In this document: one piece after another, positions 1-10,664 of the stretch
Position numbering within the stretch: the first letter of the stretch is position 1
Layout of the letters: each line of letters starts with the position of its first letter
Notes under the pieces: model-generated
What the model was told of the DNA's origin: nothing
The model's database searches: none
The model's input: the letters and a program-made list of their open reading frames with translations, nothing else
DNA from: Zeugodacus cucurbitae
Taxonomy: Eukaryota; Arthropoda; Insecta; Diptera; Tephritidae
Assembly (NCBI RefSeq): GCF_028554725.1
Contig: NC_071669.1
Span: forward strand, 58,957,001-59,021,000
Reading direction: 5' to 3'
DNA: 64,000 nt
Translations under genes and position numbers: made by a program

Positions 1-1447
1 ATTAAAATTTTGAGAACATATTCTTGAAATGTTAAACAATAAGATAAAACAAAAAAAAAATCGATTTTTCGAAAGCGAAAACCCAGACCACTCCCTTAAG
101 TACATATGGAACTGTCTGTGCTTGGGATGTCTATTCTATTCTATTTTATATAGACGTCAATATGCTGATATACAAGTAGCGAATCGAACATAATTTGCAA
201 TACTGGTTTTAGACTCAGAAAAAAACTTTTTATTCTAATTCTAAAAAATAAATTGTCATTTTAATGAGGTTGCCGTATATCATGTTCATTATCAAATTAT
301 TGCCTTTACATGTAAGTTTTTTGACAAAAGAACAGATTTTGAATAGAAATGGTGAATCGCTCTTCTTCTTATTCTATATTCAGAATGTATCTATTTATTT
401 AAAGTAGATATCTCGAATTAGGTGGAACATCTTCCTTCTGCCCGCGAAAAATAATTTTAATCCCAAAAATCAATATTTTACTATTTTCAGTAATTTTAAT
501 ATAACAAATGCTTATTCCAATATTCTTAACATTTTCATTTCCCATATACTTTTAGTGACTTCTATCGCACAGGAAATAATACAGCTTTTTAATGTTACAC
601 ACTCCACTAAAAGTTGACGCCCGAGACTATAAACTGCAGCATAATTTGTCACTCCCACCTTTGTGGTTGTCACTAATTTTAGTGGTTTTGTCTAAATAAA
701 TTCCCAAATGCCATTTTCATGTGGCTTTTTTATTGCCCCCGAACTACCGGCAGACAACATGCAATTAGGAGCTCCACACTCCGGCAGTCATTGTACAACA
801 CTGTCTTTACGAACTGAGACAATTCCATATCGAGCGCACTTAACGAGCGTGTCTACATCAAATACAAAGAGTTTTTACACTCAATTCAACGCGTAGAACA
901 CATTGCCTGTGTAGTTAAAATGCAAATTCTACAAAAGTCAGTGCAGAATTAAGTTGTGATTCATGCGATTGACTTTAATGCACGCTTTTATGTTAATTTC
1001 GCCTAGAACTAATTGCAATTGGCTGGGAAATCCGCTAGCGCACAACAACAGCTACAATTGTAAATGTGTGCGCGTAAATAAATAAAGACCGGTGGTTTAT
1101 GCGTCTCAAGGCAGTTCACTTATTGTTGTTGTCTTTTATGGTGGTCGTATATAAATTTTTATTCGTACGAATGTGGATTGTGCAATTTAAATATGGAAAT
1201 GGGGTTTTGAGGTTCGTTGCAAAAAGCTAACAATTGCCGCAAATACAAATTAAAGTTCACGTTCAATAATAACACGAATTAAATTCGCAAACTTTTTGCT
1301 GACTTCTTAAGCCTTTATACTATGAGAAGTGTTCGTGATTTAGTGTTTGGCGTTAATATATGGAGTATAAGAATTTTTTTTCGAATTTTTAGGATCTTAT
1401 AGTTTGGGAAATGGTGTATGTCTGATTTCACATATTAATCTGTTTGA
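1..1447. other. Intergenic DNA, no gene seen
   Basis: AT-rich sequence with stops in every frame and no recognisable protein or RNA gene. The only open frame of any size (708-896) has no family signature. The stretch around 1010-1140 is a little richer in GC and CAA/TTG triplets, as is common in fly intergenic or regulatory DNA, but nothing specific can be claimed. Confidence 0.5.
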
Positions 1448-1837
1448 TAGCGTTTTTAGAGAGCCAAATTAATTGATCAACTAAAATTTTTATTGAGAAC
1501 CCCTTTTTTGTCTTTTATACTGCTGGCTACTCGATAACTGATCAGCTGTTATACTGTTTTGTTTTTCTCTTCAAAAAAAGTTGGTTCATCAGCTGATTAA
1601 TATTTTTAGCAGCGACATCTACCGTAGCTTTATTTTATCAAAAATTTCAGCCAATCGCAGACAAAGAACGTATATCGTACATCTTTGTCGCAGAGTTGCA
1701 TTTGATTTTCAAGTCGATTAAAATTCAATTAAAAATTTATGTAGATTTTTATTTTGTATGGTAAATCAATCTTAAAAAGCGTTTTAATCGAGCAGAGCCC
1801 TGTTAATTGATCAATTAGCTCCTGTCTAAAAACGCTA
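1448..1837. mobile_element. Short inverted-repeat element (MITE-like)
   Basis: The left edge TAGCGTTTTTAGAGAG is matched, inverted, at the right edge (TAGCGTTTTTAGACAG on the minus strand), and both are followed by an AATTGATCAA block. The 390-bp interval has no coding potential. This is the architecture of a non-autonomous DNA transposon. Inside the right edge, the minus strand reads CAGGGCTCTG, which resembles a hAT-type terminus, so the class is uncertain. No target-site duplication was established. Confidence 0.5.
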
Positions 1838-2624
1838 CAATATAATAACACCCGAAATTAATTATTGAAGTTTCTAGAACTGCTATTTCGTCAATTTGAA
1901 AGGAGATAGCGAAGAGTCAGAGGCAGTCAAAAGTGCTTTCTATTCAAATATCCTGGATCTTGATGTCCTTTAGATGAACTACTTTTTTGATTCATTCTCA
2001 TAGTTGCATGATAGGTTGCCCCTTCCAGATATATTTATTTTATTTTTTTTTGTCATGCTGCAGATCTCAAAAATTGGGTATCCTATATTTGAAAGTACCC
2101 AATCAACTATGGCGTTCTTTCAGGAAATTGTGCGACACTTCAAACACTTTGAGATTAACCATAGATTTTGTTACCATTTCTGTGTCTTAATCTCTCATAT
2201 TGTTCAGCATTTCAGCTTCAGACAATTAAGGTTTCGGAAAGAGCAATTGATACTCGTTGGGCTTCCCTCAACGTATCAAGTTTATATTAGAATTCATAAA
2301 TTTAACATTTATTTCAAGTTGCTTAATATCGTTCCCAGGGCACATTAAAGACAGTTGAATATAATACAATCTAACAAGTAACTATTGGGTGTACATGATC
2401 CTATAAACTACACGTCTAATCAAATTTCACTTTCAAGCAAACAAAAGCTTAACAGAAGTAATTCTCTTGACAATAAAGTATATTTACCCTGGAATTCAGG
2501 AGGTATTTTAGTCATATTCAGATGCATTAATATGGACCGATCTTTCAGTAAGGATCGGTTAAACTATTAATTTTCGATCTCTTTTGATTATAACGAGTGT
2601 TTATTTTTAAATAAGTGGTCCCCA
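1838..2624. other. Intergenic DNA, no gene seen
   Basis: AT-rich non-coding sequence. Two overlapping open frames at 1987-2348 are rich in Phe, Leu and His, as expected from AT-rich DNA, and match no family I know. Nothing else is visible. Confidence 0.45.
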
Positions 2625-4110
2625 ACGAGGTTATATTTTTTCGAAGTTGGTCTTTTTGACTGTGATGATTTATATTCAGTTTGGTTTGCCATTTTATAAT
2701 AAACAGACTTACTCGGGAACAACGTTTGTAGTTTTATGGTCGTCACAATAGTGCTATCAGATCATCTAGATCTAGTGGAAAAATTTTAATATATATATAT
2801 ATATATATATTTGGCGTAGAAACCGCTTTAAGCGATTATAGCCGAATCCACCAGAGCGCGCCACTCATTCCTCCTTTTTGCTTTTTGGCGCCAACTGGAA
2901 ACACCAAGTGAAGCCAGGTCACTTTGCACTTGGTCTTTCCACCGGAGTGGAGGTCGTCCTCTTCCGCGGCTTCCTCCAGCGGGTACTGCATCGAATACTT
3001 TCAGAGCTGGAGTGTTTTCTTCCATCCGTACAACATGACCTAGCCAGCGTAGCCGCTGTCTTTTTATTCGCTGAACTATGTTAATGTCGTCGTATAAATC
3101 GTACAGCTCATCGTTCCATCGTCAAATTTTAATCCACAGTACAAAATGTTCCCGTGAGACAAATAAGTGCCTGTAGTATCAAGAGTATTGCTGCCGCTGG
3201 CACATCAATTGAGGAAGACCCAAATCAGTCTCTCACACGTCGTTCTCAAGCGTTAGGCATCTTTGTGACGTCGTTGTGGCCAAGTTTGCGAAAAGATCTC
3301 GGCCTACATCGTTACAAGATCAAATTAACGCAAGATCTGAAGCCGCCTGACCACAAGAAATGTCTTATGTTCGTGAATTGGGCTGAGTAACAACTTGGAA
3401 ATGATCCGGATTTTCATCGAAAAATCACCGTCAGCGATGAGGCTCATTTCTCGCTGAATGACGAAGTCAATAAGCAATAAACAAAATATGTGTTATTGGT
3501 CAGACAGCAATCTACACGTACTCCATGACTAACCATTACAAAATTACGGTTTGGTGCGGTTTATGGTCCGGCTGTGTCATTCATTGGCGCGTACTTCTTC
3601 CGTGATGATCAAAACTAGCACAATACTGTGAATGGGATTTGGTACCGCTCAATGATAACCGAATATTTTTGGCCCAAATTGGATGATATGGACTTGGGCA
3701 CAATGTGGTTCCAACAGGATGCCGCCACAAGTCATACCGCGTATGTCACAATCGATTTATTGAAAACCTAGTTTGGTGAACGTGATATCTCACGAAATGG
3801 CCCAGCCAATTGGCCGCATCGGTCGTGCGATTTTAGGTCGTTAAGCTATTTCCTGTGGGTAGCACCACAGTCAAGTCTATGGTCTGTGCCAATAAGCCAG
3901 CGTCGATTGATGAACTTCGTACGAATATCGAACGTGAAATTGCTACAGTATCGGAAAACTTTCGAAATTGGGTTCAGCGACTGGCTAACTTTCGTAAGGC
4001 TCTCATTGAAGAACCCTTTATATGTGGGGCTACATTCTATTGGATAAGAATAGCTTGCTTGTTTTGTCTGACCCACTTAAAATATTTTAGCTCGATCAAA
4101 TGCCAATGAA
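2625..4110 (+). pseudogene. Degraded Tc1-like transposon with transposase remnant
   Basis: The sequence opens with a block seen again at 26.6 and 58.7 kb (GTTGGTCTTTTTGAC, then an AATAAACAGAC/TCGGGAACAACGTT-type segment). From 3154 it gives transposase fragments: a helix-turn-helix stretch (EEDPNQSLTRRSQALGI, then LRKDLGLHRYKIKL), the first catalytic-Asp motif (VSDEAHFSLN), a second (MWFQQDAATSHTA at about 3705-3740), then ISRNGPANWPHRSCDF and a C-terminal part near 3870-4060. Where the family usually has a PLDYFLWG-type third catalytic Asp, this copy has a changed residue (SLSYFLWV). Several in-frame stops, for example near 3479 and 3767, and probable frameshifts make it dead. A retrotransposon fragment is inserted at 2791-3123. 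The assignment to IS630/Tc1/mariner rests on these motifs; the exact clade is not certain. Confidence 0.75.
2791..3123 (-). mobile_element. 5'-truncated non-LTR retrotransposon (reverse-transcriptase tail)
   Basis: The minus strand encodes the end of a reverse-transcriptase-type protein (KVFDAVPAGGSRGRGRPPL, then RWKDQVQSDLASLG and WRALVDSAI), the same tail as in the longer copy at 46.6-47.2 kb. It ends at its 3' side in a (TA)n tract (2791-2811). The 10-bp sequence AAATTTTAAT lies immediately on both sides (2781-2790 and 3124-3133) and is a convincing target-site duplication. So this is a 5'-truncated insertion by target-primed reverse transcription into the older Tc1-like element. A short simple-repeat 3' tail is known for RTE- and I-type elements; the clade is not proven here. 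Confidence 0.8.
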
Positions 4111-5423
4111 ATCAAAAATATAAAATAAAATCCGTAGCAACACCCAATAGCATTGAAAATTAAGCATAGTTTTTATTAAAAAACACAAATAAATTTTCCA
4201 ACATAACCTAACCTCAAATAGACAAACATTTACATTTTCTTTCAAGTCCGCATGTTTGTACAACATAAAACTGCCCAATTCGTGTGGCATCCCTGAACTC
4301 TTGTGGAGGTGAATTCTAACAAACCGTTACGACGCCTAAACCGCCAACAAAAAAAAACAACAACAACAAAATAGTTGCAAGCAATTGGGGCGCAACAACC
4401 GCTGGCCGCCGATTTCGCGATTGGTGGCAAGTTGCGACAGCCCACAGTGATTTTGGCATTCAAGCGATATGCTAACAAACATACAAATATACAGTTACAT
4501 ACATGCATATATACAATTGCATATATATTTGCTTTAGTTCGACGTTAGATTTTCCCTCAGCCACGCAATCAGTGCAGCTCTACTGGGCCGCATAGAGTTG
4601 TCTACTAGTTTTTGGACCGATTTTCGCTTCACTGCACTCTAATTAATATTTCCATCGCTTTCCACTTCTTTTCCAAAAACTTCAAGGTTAACTGTAAAAT
4701 TACTTTACATAACTGTTTATTGTGTCACATTATTTACCGTTATTTATTGACCGTTTCTAATGTTGCTTAAATTTTATTTTTGTTTTTTGTCATTTAAATT
4801 GATTTTCTTTGCAGTTTGGCGCTTTTCTTTTGACCCTTTTCGTTCGTTTTGAGTTAATTTCAATTTTAATTTCAGCTGAAATATTTCTTATTTTTGCAAT
4901 TTGTTCAAATCAGTGTTGCTTTGAATAAATTAAATGAAAGTGCAAAATGGTTTTGTTATTAAAATTTTAATTAGTTGTTGCTTTTATTGTTAACATTTTA
5001 ATTGGTTTTCGTTAAGAATGCCATAAAGTTCATAATTTGGTGACATTTTTGTGTTCAATTAGCCCATTGACTTTATAAGTGCATAATTGGGAGCATAAAA
5101 CTATAAATTATGTAAACGGAAAGCTAAATTTATTATTTTTGACTTTCTCACAACTTATGCAATGAAAAAATATTATGGTTTTAAGCAATAGTCAAGTTTG
5201 ATGTAAACTGTGTTCGTTCCTCTACAGGTAATCGATATAAGAGTTAAACTGGACCGTACCGGATATTGAAAATGAAAAAAGGCAAGCATGCAATTGATTT
5301 GTCCTAGTTATTAGAAGCGATTTTAAGTCCTCACCGCCCTGGAATAATTAAATCAAACCAAATTAATAACAAGAATCAAATATTTTGATACCTTTTTATA
5401 GGGATGTCAGAAGTGCAAAAAAG
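4111..5423. other. Intergenic DNA, no gene seen
   Basis: AT-rich sequence with no supported gene. A (CAA)-rich patch near 4350-4375 and scattered runs of T are the only simple features. Frames at 4096-4508 on the minus strand are low-complexity and not protein-like. Confidence 0.45.
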
Positions 5424-6060
5424 TATCGATATATATCATATCGCATTTTTTGTGAAAATATTAATATCGCCATTAATATTTTTATAAAAAAAAATCGATA
5501 TATCGATGTATCGGTATTTTTTCAACAAGCCTAAGGCAGGATAAAAAAGGTATTCTTTTTTATGATTTTTTTCCAAATTTATAAATAAATATCGTATATC
5601 GATATTTAAAATTTTGTATCGATATATCAAAATTTTATATTGTATCGATATATCAAAATTTTAAATATCGTTGCATTGAAAAAATAATATCGATATATCG
5701 ATGTATCGGTATTTTTTCAACAAGCCTAAGGCAGGATAAAAAAGGTATTCTTTTTTATGATTTTTTTCCAAATTTATAAATAAATATCGTATATCGATAT
5801 TTAAAATTTTGTATCGATATATCAAAATTTTATATTGTATCGATATATCAAAATTTTAAATATCGTTGCATTGAAAAAATAATATCGATATATCGATGTA
5901 TCGATATTTTTTCAACAAGCCTAAGGCAGGATAAAAATGTATTCTTGTTTATGATTTTTTTTCCAAATTTATAAATAAATATCGTATATCGATATTTAAA
6001 ATTTTGATATATCGATACAAAAATAATATCGATGTATCGATATTTTTTCAAAAAGCCTAC
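5424..6060. repeat. 195-bp tandem repeat rich in TATCGATA
   Basis: The segment TATCGATGTATCGGTATTTT followed by CAACAAGCCTAAGGCAGG recurs with its TATCGATGTATCG block at about 5501, 5696 and 5891 (period 195 bp). A shortened fourth copy lies 135 bp further on. The octamer TATCGATA occurs 13 times between 5424 and 6045, and TATCGAT variants fill the gaps. Reading frames across the array merely translate the repeat. TATCGATA is the known DRE motif bound by DREF, and CGATA clusters are bound by BEAF-32 in Drosophila; function here is only inferred. Confidence 0.85.
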
Positions 6061-6189
6061 ATTTTTGGAACGTAATCTAACATATTTTAGTGTCTGGTAG
6101 AGGGAGTTATCAAACATTATTGATGTTTAGGCTCCATCTCCAAGATGGGTATCTCAACTATATTGCTAAAGGGTTTCCGTTGTTAAGCT

Positions 6190-6400
6190 GCTTTAGTTTC
6201 AGCTCATGCGTTTCTTTGTAATTCCACTGATTCACATCGATGATTGATGGTATGAGAACCAAGGTGTTTTAGGTGTTCTTGATCTTACAAAAATCTGACA
6301 GTTTACAAGCGATTGCAGAATGTGTCTACCTCGTCTTCTTCCAAGCAGCTTCGACAACTGACATTCTGTAAGATATTTAAGTTGACCGCATGGGCACAAG
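6190..6400 (-). pseudogene. Possible relic of a non-LTR retrotransposon C-terminus
   Basis: The minus strand near 6320-6400 reads LCPCGQLKYLTECQL and, one frame over, a CRSCLEEDEVDTF-like stretch. This recalls the Cys/His end region (CxxC...E...H...C) of jockey-type pol proteins. Frames are broken after a short distance. The evidence is a pattern match only and could be coincidental. Confidence 0.25.
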
Positions 6401-9400
6401 TAAGAAAAGAAGAACCGTGCTGTGAGCGGATCATGAAATATGTTGCGACTTACCTCAAGTCAGAAGCATCTTGGGACAAATTTGCCACAAATATAATACA
6501 AGTAGGCTTTCAGAAACATTCTCCTGTTCGTTAAACAAAAATCTCCCTTCCAATGAATGAGCTATGTGTCGTTGTAAGCAATGAAACAATTTTATCAAAA
6601 ATACTAAAGTCCACTCCAAACAATGTTAATACTAAGTGCATTATAAATCTCACTAGTAAATGACGTTTTTGTGTCGTCCTAAAATTAACCTATTTTAAAT
6701 GTCCTAATGAAGATTTTTCTCTACAAAGTTGTCATTCGATTCAATAAAATGTATTTTATGATGATATGTATATGTTAACTTATTAATTTCAAATCTAGTT
6801 TAAGCAGTTTAAAGCTCACTGGATTATAATCCACCACAGTCGTTGGCCACCATTATTAAAATTAAAAGCATATTCTTAGGCGGCGTAAACATACATTTTC
6901 GCTGCCTATTTTTGTTAACAATAGTATTAAAAGCGTGCAATAAGCGTTTGTGAAGCTAACGAGCTATTAATTAATTGAAAACGTATACACTGGCGGCAAA
7001 AATGAAATGCTCTACCATATAGGATTTAAAAGTATAACAAATCAATGACTATCAAAGCAGAATGCATTCAATAGTGTGTAATTTGGCTAACATTGAGTAT
7101 AATGCGCATCTACTCTGTGTTTCAATTTAATCATTCAAGTGATCATAAAAGAAAAATCGAAATATCTTCATGAAACTTGGTAGCTTCGCACACTATGGTG
7201 TTTATAGATGGATATGCTATTGATAAGACAGCCCGACAAAATTAAAAAAAAAATTTGCTTCTTTGAATTTATCAACTGATTCTAGTTAATTTGGGCGCGC
7301 TGAATTCAATTCTGTAATCAGTTTATCTCTATCAGCTCTAGTTTGCATGATATATTTATGATTTATATTTTTTATACCCTCCACTTATTTTTCAGGCCAT
7401 AAGTTAAGCTTTCGAAGTGTTATTGTGTGGCCTGAAATATCACTAAAATATATAAAACTTAATAGAAATAAATCTAATGGGATCTTGGATTTAAAAATAC
7501 TCACATTCACATTCCCATATACCAATCATGAGGACCTTCTCATCATCATTCCATAACTGTCATCCTATAACTGTATCCCACAGGCGGTCATACCAAGTGA
7601 TGGGCTCAAAAAAAATCATTTTTTTCAATTCAAAATTGCTTTCTTAATATATCTAGAATACGGTATTAAAGTGATTTTTAGAAATGCGAAGTGCTTTTAA
7701 AGAGACAATAGTTAGAAGAAGGTGCTATCCGGAGCGATTTTCAATTTTTTTATAGGAAAATACTAAAAAACAACGCAAAATTCGCAATTTTTTTTTCAAA
7801 TGTTTACCAAAAAGTCCAATTTTTGATATATTCCATTGATCGTAGTGCGTTCCATGCATTTCAGCTTACAGATTAATAAAAAAAAAAAACTTTTTTCGTT
7901 TCCGATAAGCCAATCAGCCGGAAGCGTGGAGGAAGTGCGAGCCCATTTTTCCGAGGCGGGGGTGTTCAGAACCCTGTAACTCATGCTCTACACAATGTTT
8001 TTTAGCTTAAAATTTATATTTATACTGTATGATAATAAACTTAAAGATCTAGCTATTTACTGGCCGTAGAAAAAAAATCTAACAAATTAACCAATTAAGG
8101 AAATCTTCATTCCAAATTAATTTTAGTTCAACATTTTTTCATAAATTTTAATTTTATTTTAAATTCGGAGTAAATAATAATATGCTTTCACTTTCTTCTA
8201 TTAAAAAAAAATATTTCCAAACTTCTATAAAGAGGCTCAATAAGCAATGATTATATTACCAAACCTCATAACAACTAATTACAAAACGATAAGAGAAAAG
8301 AGTAAAAATATTTGCAGATAATTTTATTACAATGCAACACAAGCATATAAACAATTTTAATAGCGCTAGTTAAAAAGCAAATAAAGTGATTAAATTCGCT
8401 ATGGTTGCTGTGGTTAACAAACAAATTCACAGCTCATTAAATAGCTGCACAAAAGACCACAGAAGACAGCACAGAAATAGAGGCAATTAAATGCCGCCAG
8501 CTGGCTGATTAAACAGTGTAAATAAAATAATAAAAAATTAAAAATAAAAGCGAGTAAAAATAAATATTATGAAAGTAATTTGATTATGCAACCATAGCGG
8601 TAAATGAAAACCAGCGCAAAAATAGCAGAAAATGACAATGTTCAACTTTTTTTTTTACTTAAACTCATTTGACTGACAATTGTGGGGATATAATTTGACA
8701 AAATGTACGCTTATGATGCTTGTTAGGAGAAGGATTAAAAAAAAAAAATATTTATATAGTTAACTATATCTCTTTTTATCCGACCGGTTTTGGGGCTATC
8801 CCAACATACCAGCGTCCAATTGGCTGCCGGCAAATATTAAATCAGCAAATATTTCCTAGTTTGGCTTGAAAGCCATTGCATAGACCGGTCGAGTCTACGC
8901 CTGGTTGACTCCGAAAACAATCATACGCACCAAAAATACCAGCGGTCATATGAGCGCCATAAAATATATTAAGTTTCACTAAATGGTCAAATTTTTGCAA
9001 AAATAAATAAATTTTTGTTGCCAACAAAATGGCAAATCGCCGTCAATTCGCACACCACGCACGTACGCGCCTTAGGTGTCTTTAGATGTTATTGTTGTTT
9101 TATGTGCGTATTTTCAATTTTTCATGTGATTTTTTTTGTTTGATATTTATTTCCCGTTATGGTCATTCGCTTTTCCTTGTTCGCCAACTTGTCTGCGCAG
9201 CCGGCTGAAGTGCAGGTTCAATGATATCAAAAACCAGACACAGGCGTTGGTGTGTGTTATTTCATAATTACGAGAGACAGTGACATGTTGCGTGGCGGGT
9301 TATAAATATTTAGTGGCATGAAATTATTTTGATTTTTTGCCTTTGTTGTACAATTTTTTTTAATTTGCTTTTTTTTAATTTATAGTTTTTTCCTTTTGGA

Positions 9401-9444
9401 ATCCTGCTAGTAAACTGACTGTGACCACTAATGGTCCTGCTGCA
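6401..9444. other. Intergenic DNA, no gene seen
   Basis: About 3 kb of AT-rich non-coding sequence. No conserved domain, splice-consistent exon chain or RNA gene is visible. Homopolymer A and T runs are frequent (for example 7878-7890, 8648-8658, 8739-8748). Confidence 0.45.
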
Positions 9445-9765
9445 AGTTCGTTGCTTTAGTCTTTTATTTTTAGAAAACAGCTGCCATATTGAGAGTTCGT
9501 TGCTTGAGTCTTCCATATAAACTCCAATAGAGTTCGTTTCTTAAGTCTTTTATGAGAGTTCGTAACTTAAGTCTTTTATAACAGGATTTAGCTGTTCACT
9601 GTGAAGTTCGTTGCTTAAGTCTTCCTTATAAGCCCAAGAGAGTTCGTAACTTAAGTCTTTGATACCAGGATTTAGCTGTTCATAGTGAAGTTCGTTGCTT
9701 AAGTCTTTTATTATTCGCAAACTCCTGCTACCAGCTCAAGTTCGTTGCTTAAGTCTTTATATCGG
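9445..9765 (+). repeat. Array of eight AGTTCGTTGCTTAAGTC motifs
   Basis: A near-identical 17-21-bp core, AGTTCGTTGCTTAAGTCTTT with TG/AA variation at two positions, starts at 9445, 9494, 9531, 9557, 9605, 9641, 9689 and 9739. Spacings are 49, 37, 26, 48, 36, 48 and 50 bp. The middle of the array repeats as an 84-bp higher-order unit (9557 to 9641 and 9605 to 9689) including the spacer GGATTTAGCTGTTCA. Each good core is centred on the palindrome CTTAAG. The array lies about 900 bp past the stop codon of the cuticle gene that ends at 10665. No known binding site is recognised with certainty. Confidence 0.85.
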
Positions 9766-10664
9766 TATAAAAATTGTATTTGTGAGCAGTTGGGAACTTA
9801 AGATTAATATTTTTCACAGAATTGTTTTTTTTTTCATAAAATATTATTTAATAATGAAATTTAACTTAAAAAAAATGAATAATAGTAAAAAATTTAACAT
9901 TTTCGAAAATTTTCGAATATACGAATAACGGTAAATCTATTGAAAATCAGGCTAGAAATTACCAAAATAAAAATCAAAAACATTTTTTTTAATAATACCA
10001 CATATCAATCAACTTTTAATCAGCTAAAATGACGTCACAACATTTTTTCGGTGTTAATAAAGTGTAAATTCGGTTTATAGTTAAAAGTACCGTTTAATAA
10101 AAGATAGTGACTAATTACAGTTTGAAAATAAAGTAAATTTACAATTACATACAAACATTTATACATACACAAGTAAAGAGAGGTGATAATAGTGGTTGTT
10201 GTTGGCAATAGTGCTAATGGCGAATGGCAAAATGGTTAAGAGTTAATGAACAGTCGTATGAGTTAGAATATTAACGCTATCACAGTGTCTCCAACTCAGT
10301 AATATAAAAAATAGAAAACATATATACATATACATATAAAGTAAAGACATACACACTAAAATCCATATGAGCGAAAAAAAATCTAAGATTCTACGTTAGA
10401 CAGTCAATAATGTAAGAAGTCATATCATTTGCATTTCTAAGATGGCAGTTGAAGTGAATATGTGAGATGGTGATGAATGAAAATCTAGTTTAGTATATGA
10501 AATAATCTCATTTTGTTTGCTGTGTGTTTCCCTTTCAACTTCCGCTTCTTTTTTATAATTTAGCTAATTCGATTTGAATTTATAACTAAGTACTATAATT
10601 CTGCTGCTGCCGCTACGCTTGGCTTCAATTATATATTTATATCGTTTATCGCCTTTAAATTCGC
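9766..10664. other. Intergenic DNA and likely 3' region of the first cuticle gene
   Basis: Non-coding AT-rich DNA immediately downstream of the minus-strand stop codon. The transcript's 3' UTR must lie in its right part, but I did not find a clear minus-strand AATAAA close to the stop, so the end of the transcript is not defined. Confidence 0.4.

Noticed and set aside
5436..6117. Two long minus-strand frames rich in Ile, Tyr and Asp
   Set aside because: They are the translation of the 195-bp TATCGATA repeat and share the same peptide blocks at the repeat period.
9445..9765. CRISPR-like reading of the evenly repeated 20-bp cores
   Set aside because: Spacing is irregular, spacers themselves repeat in an 84-bp super-unit, and the DNA is clearly from a fly nuclear genome.
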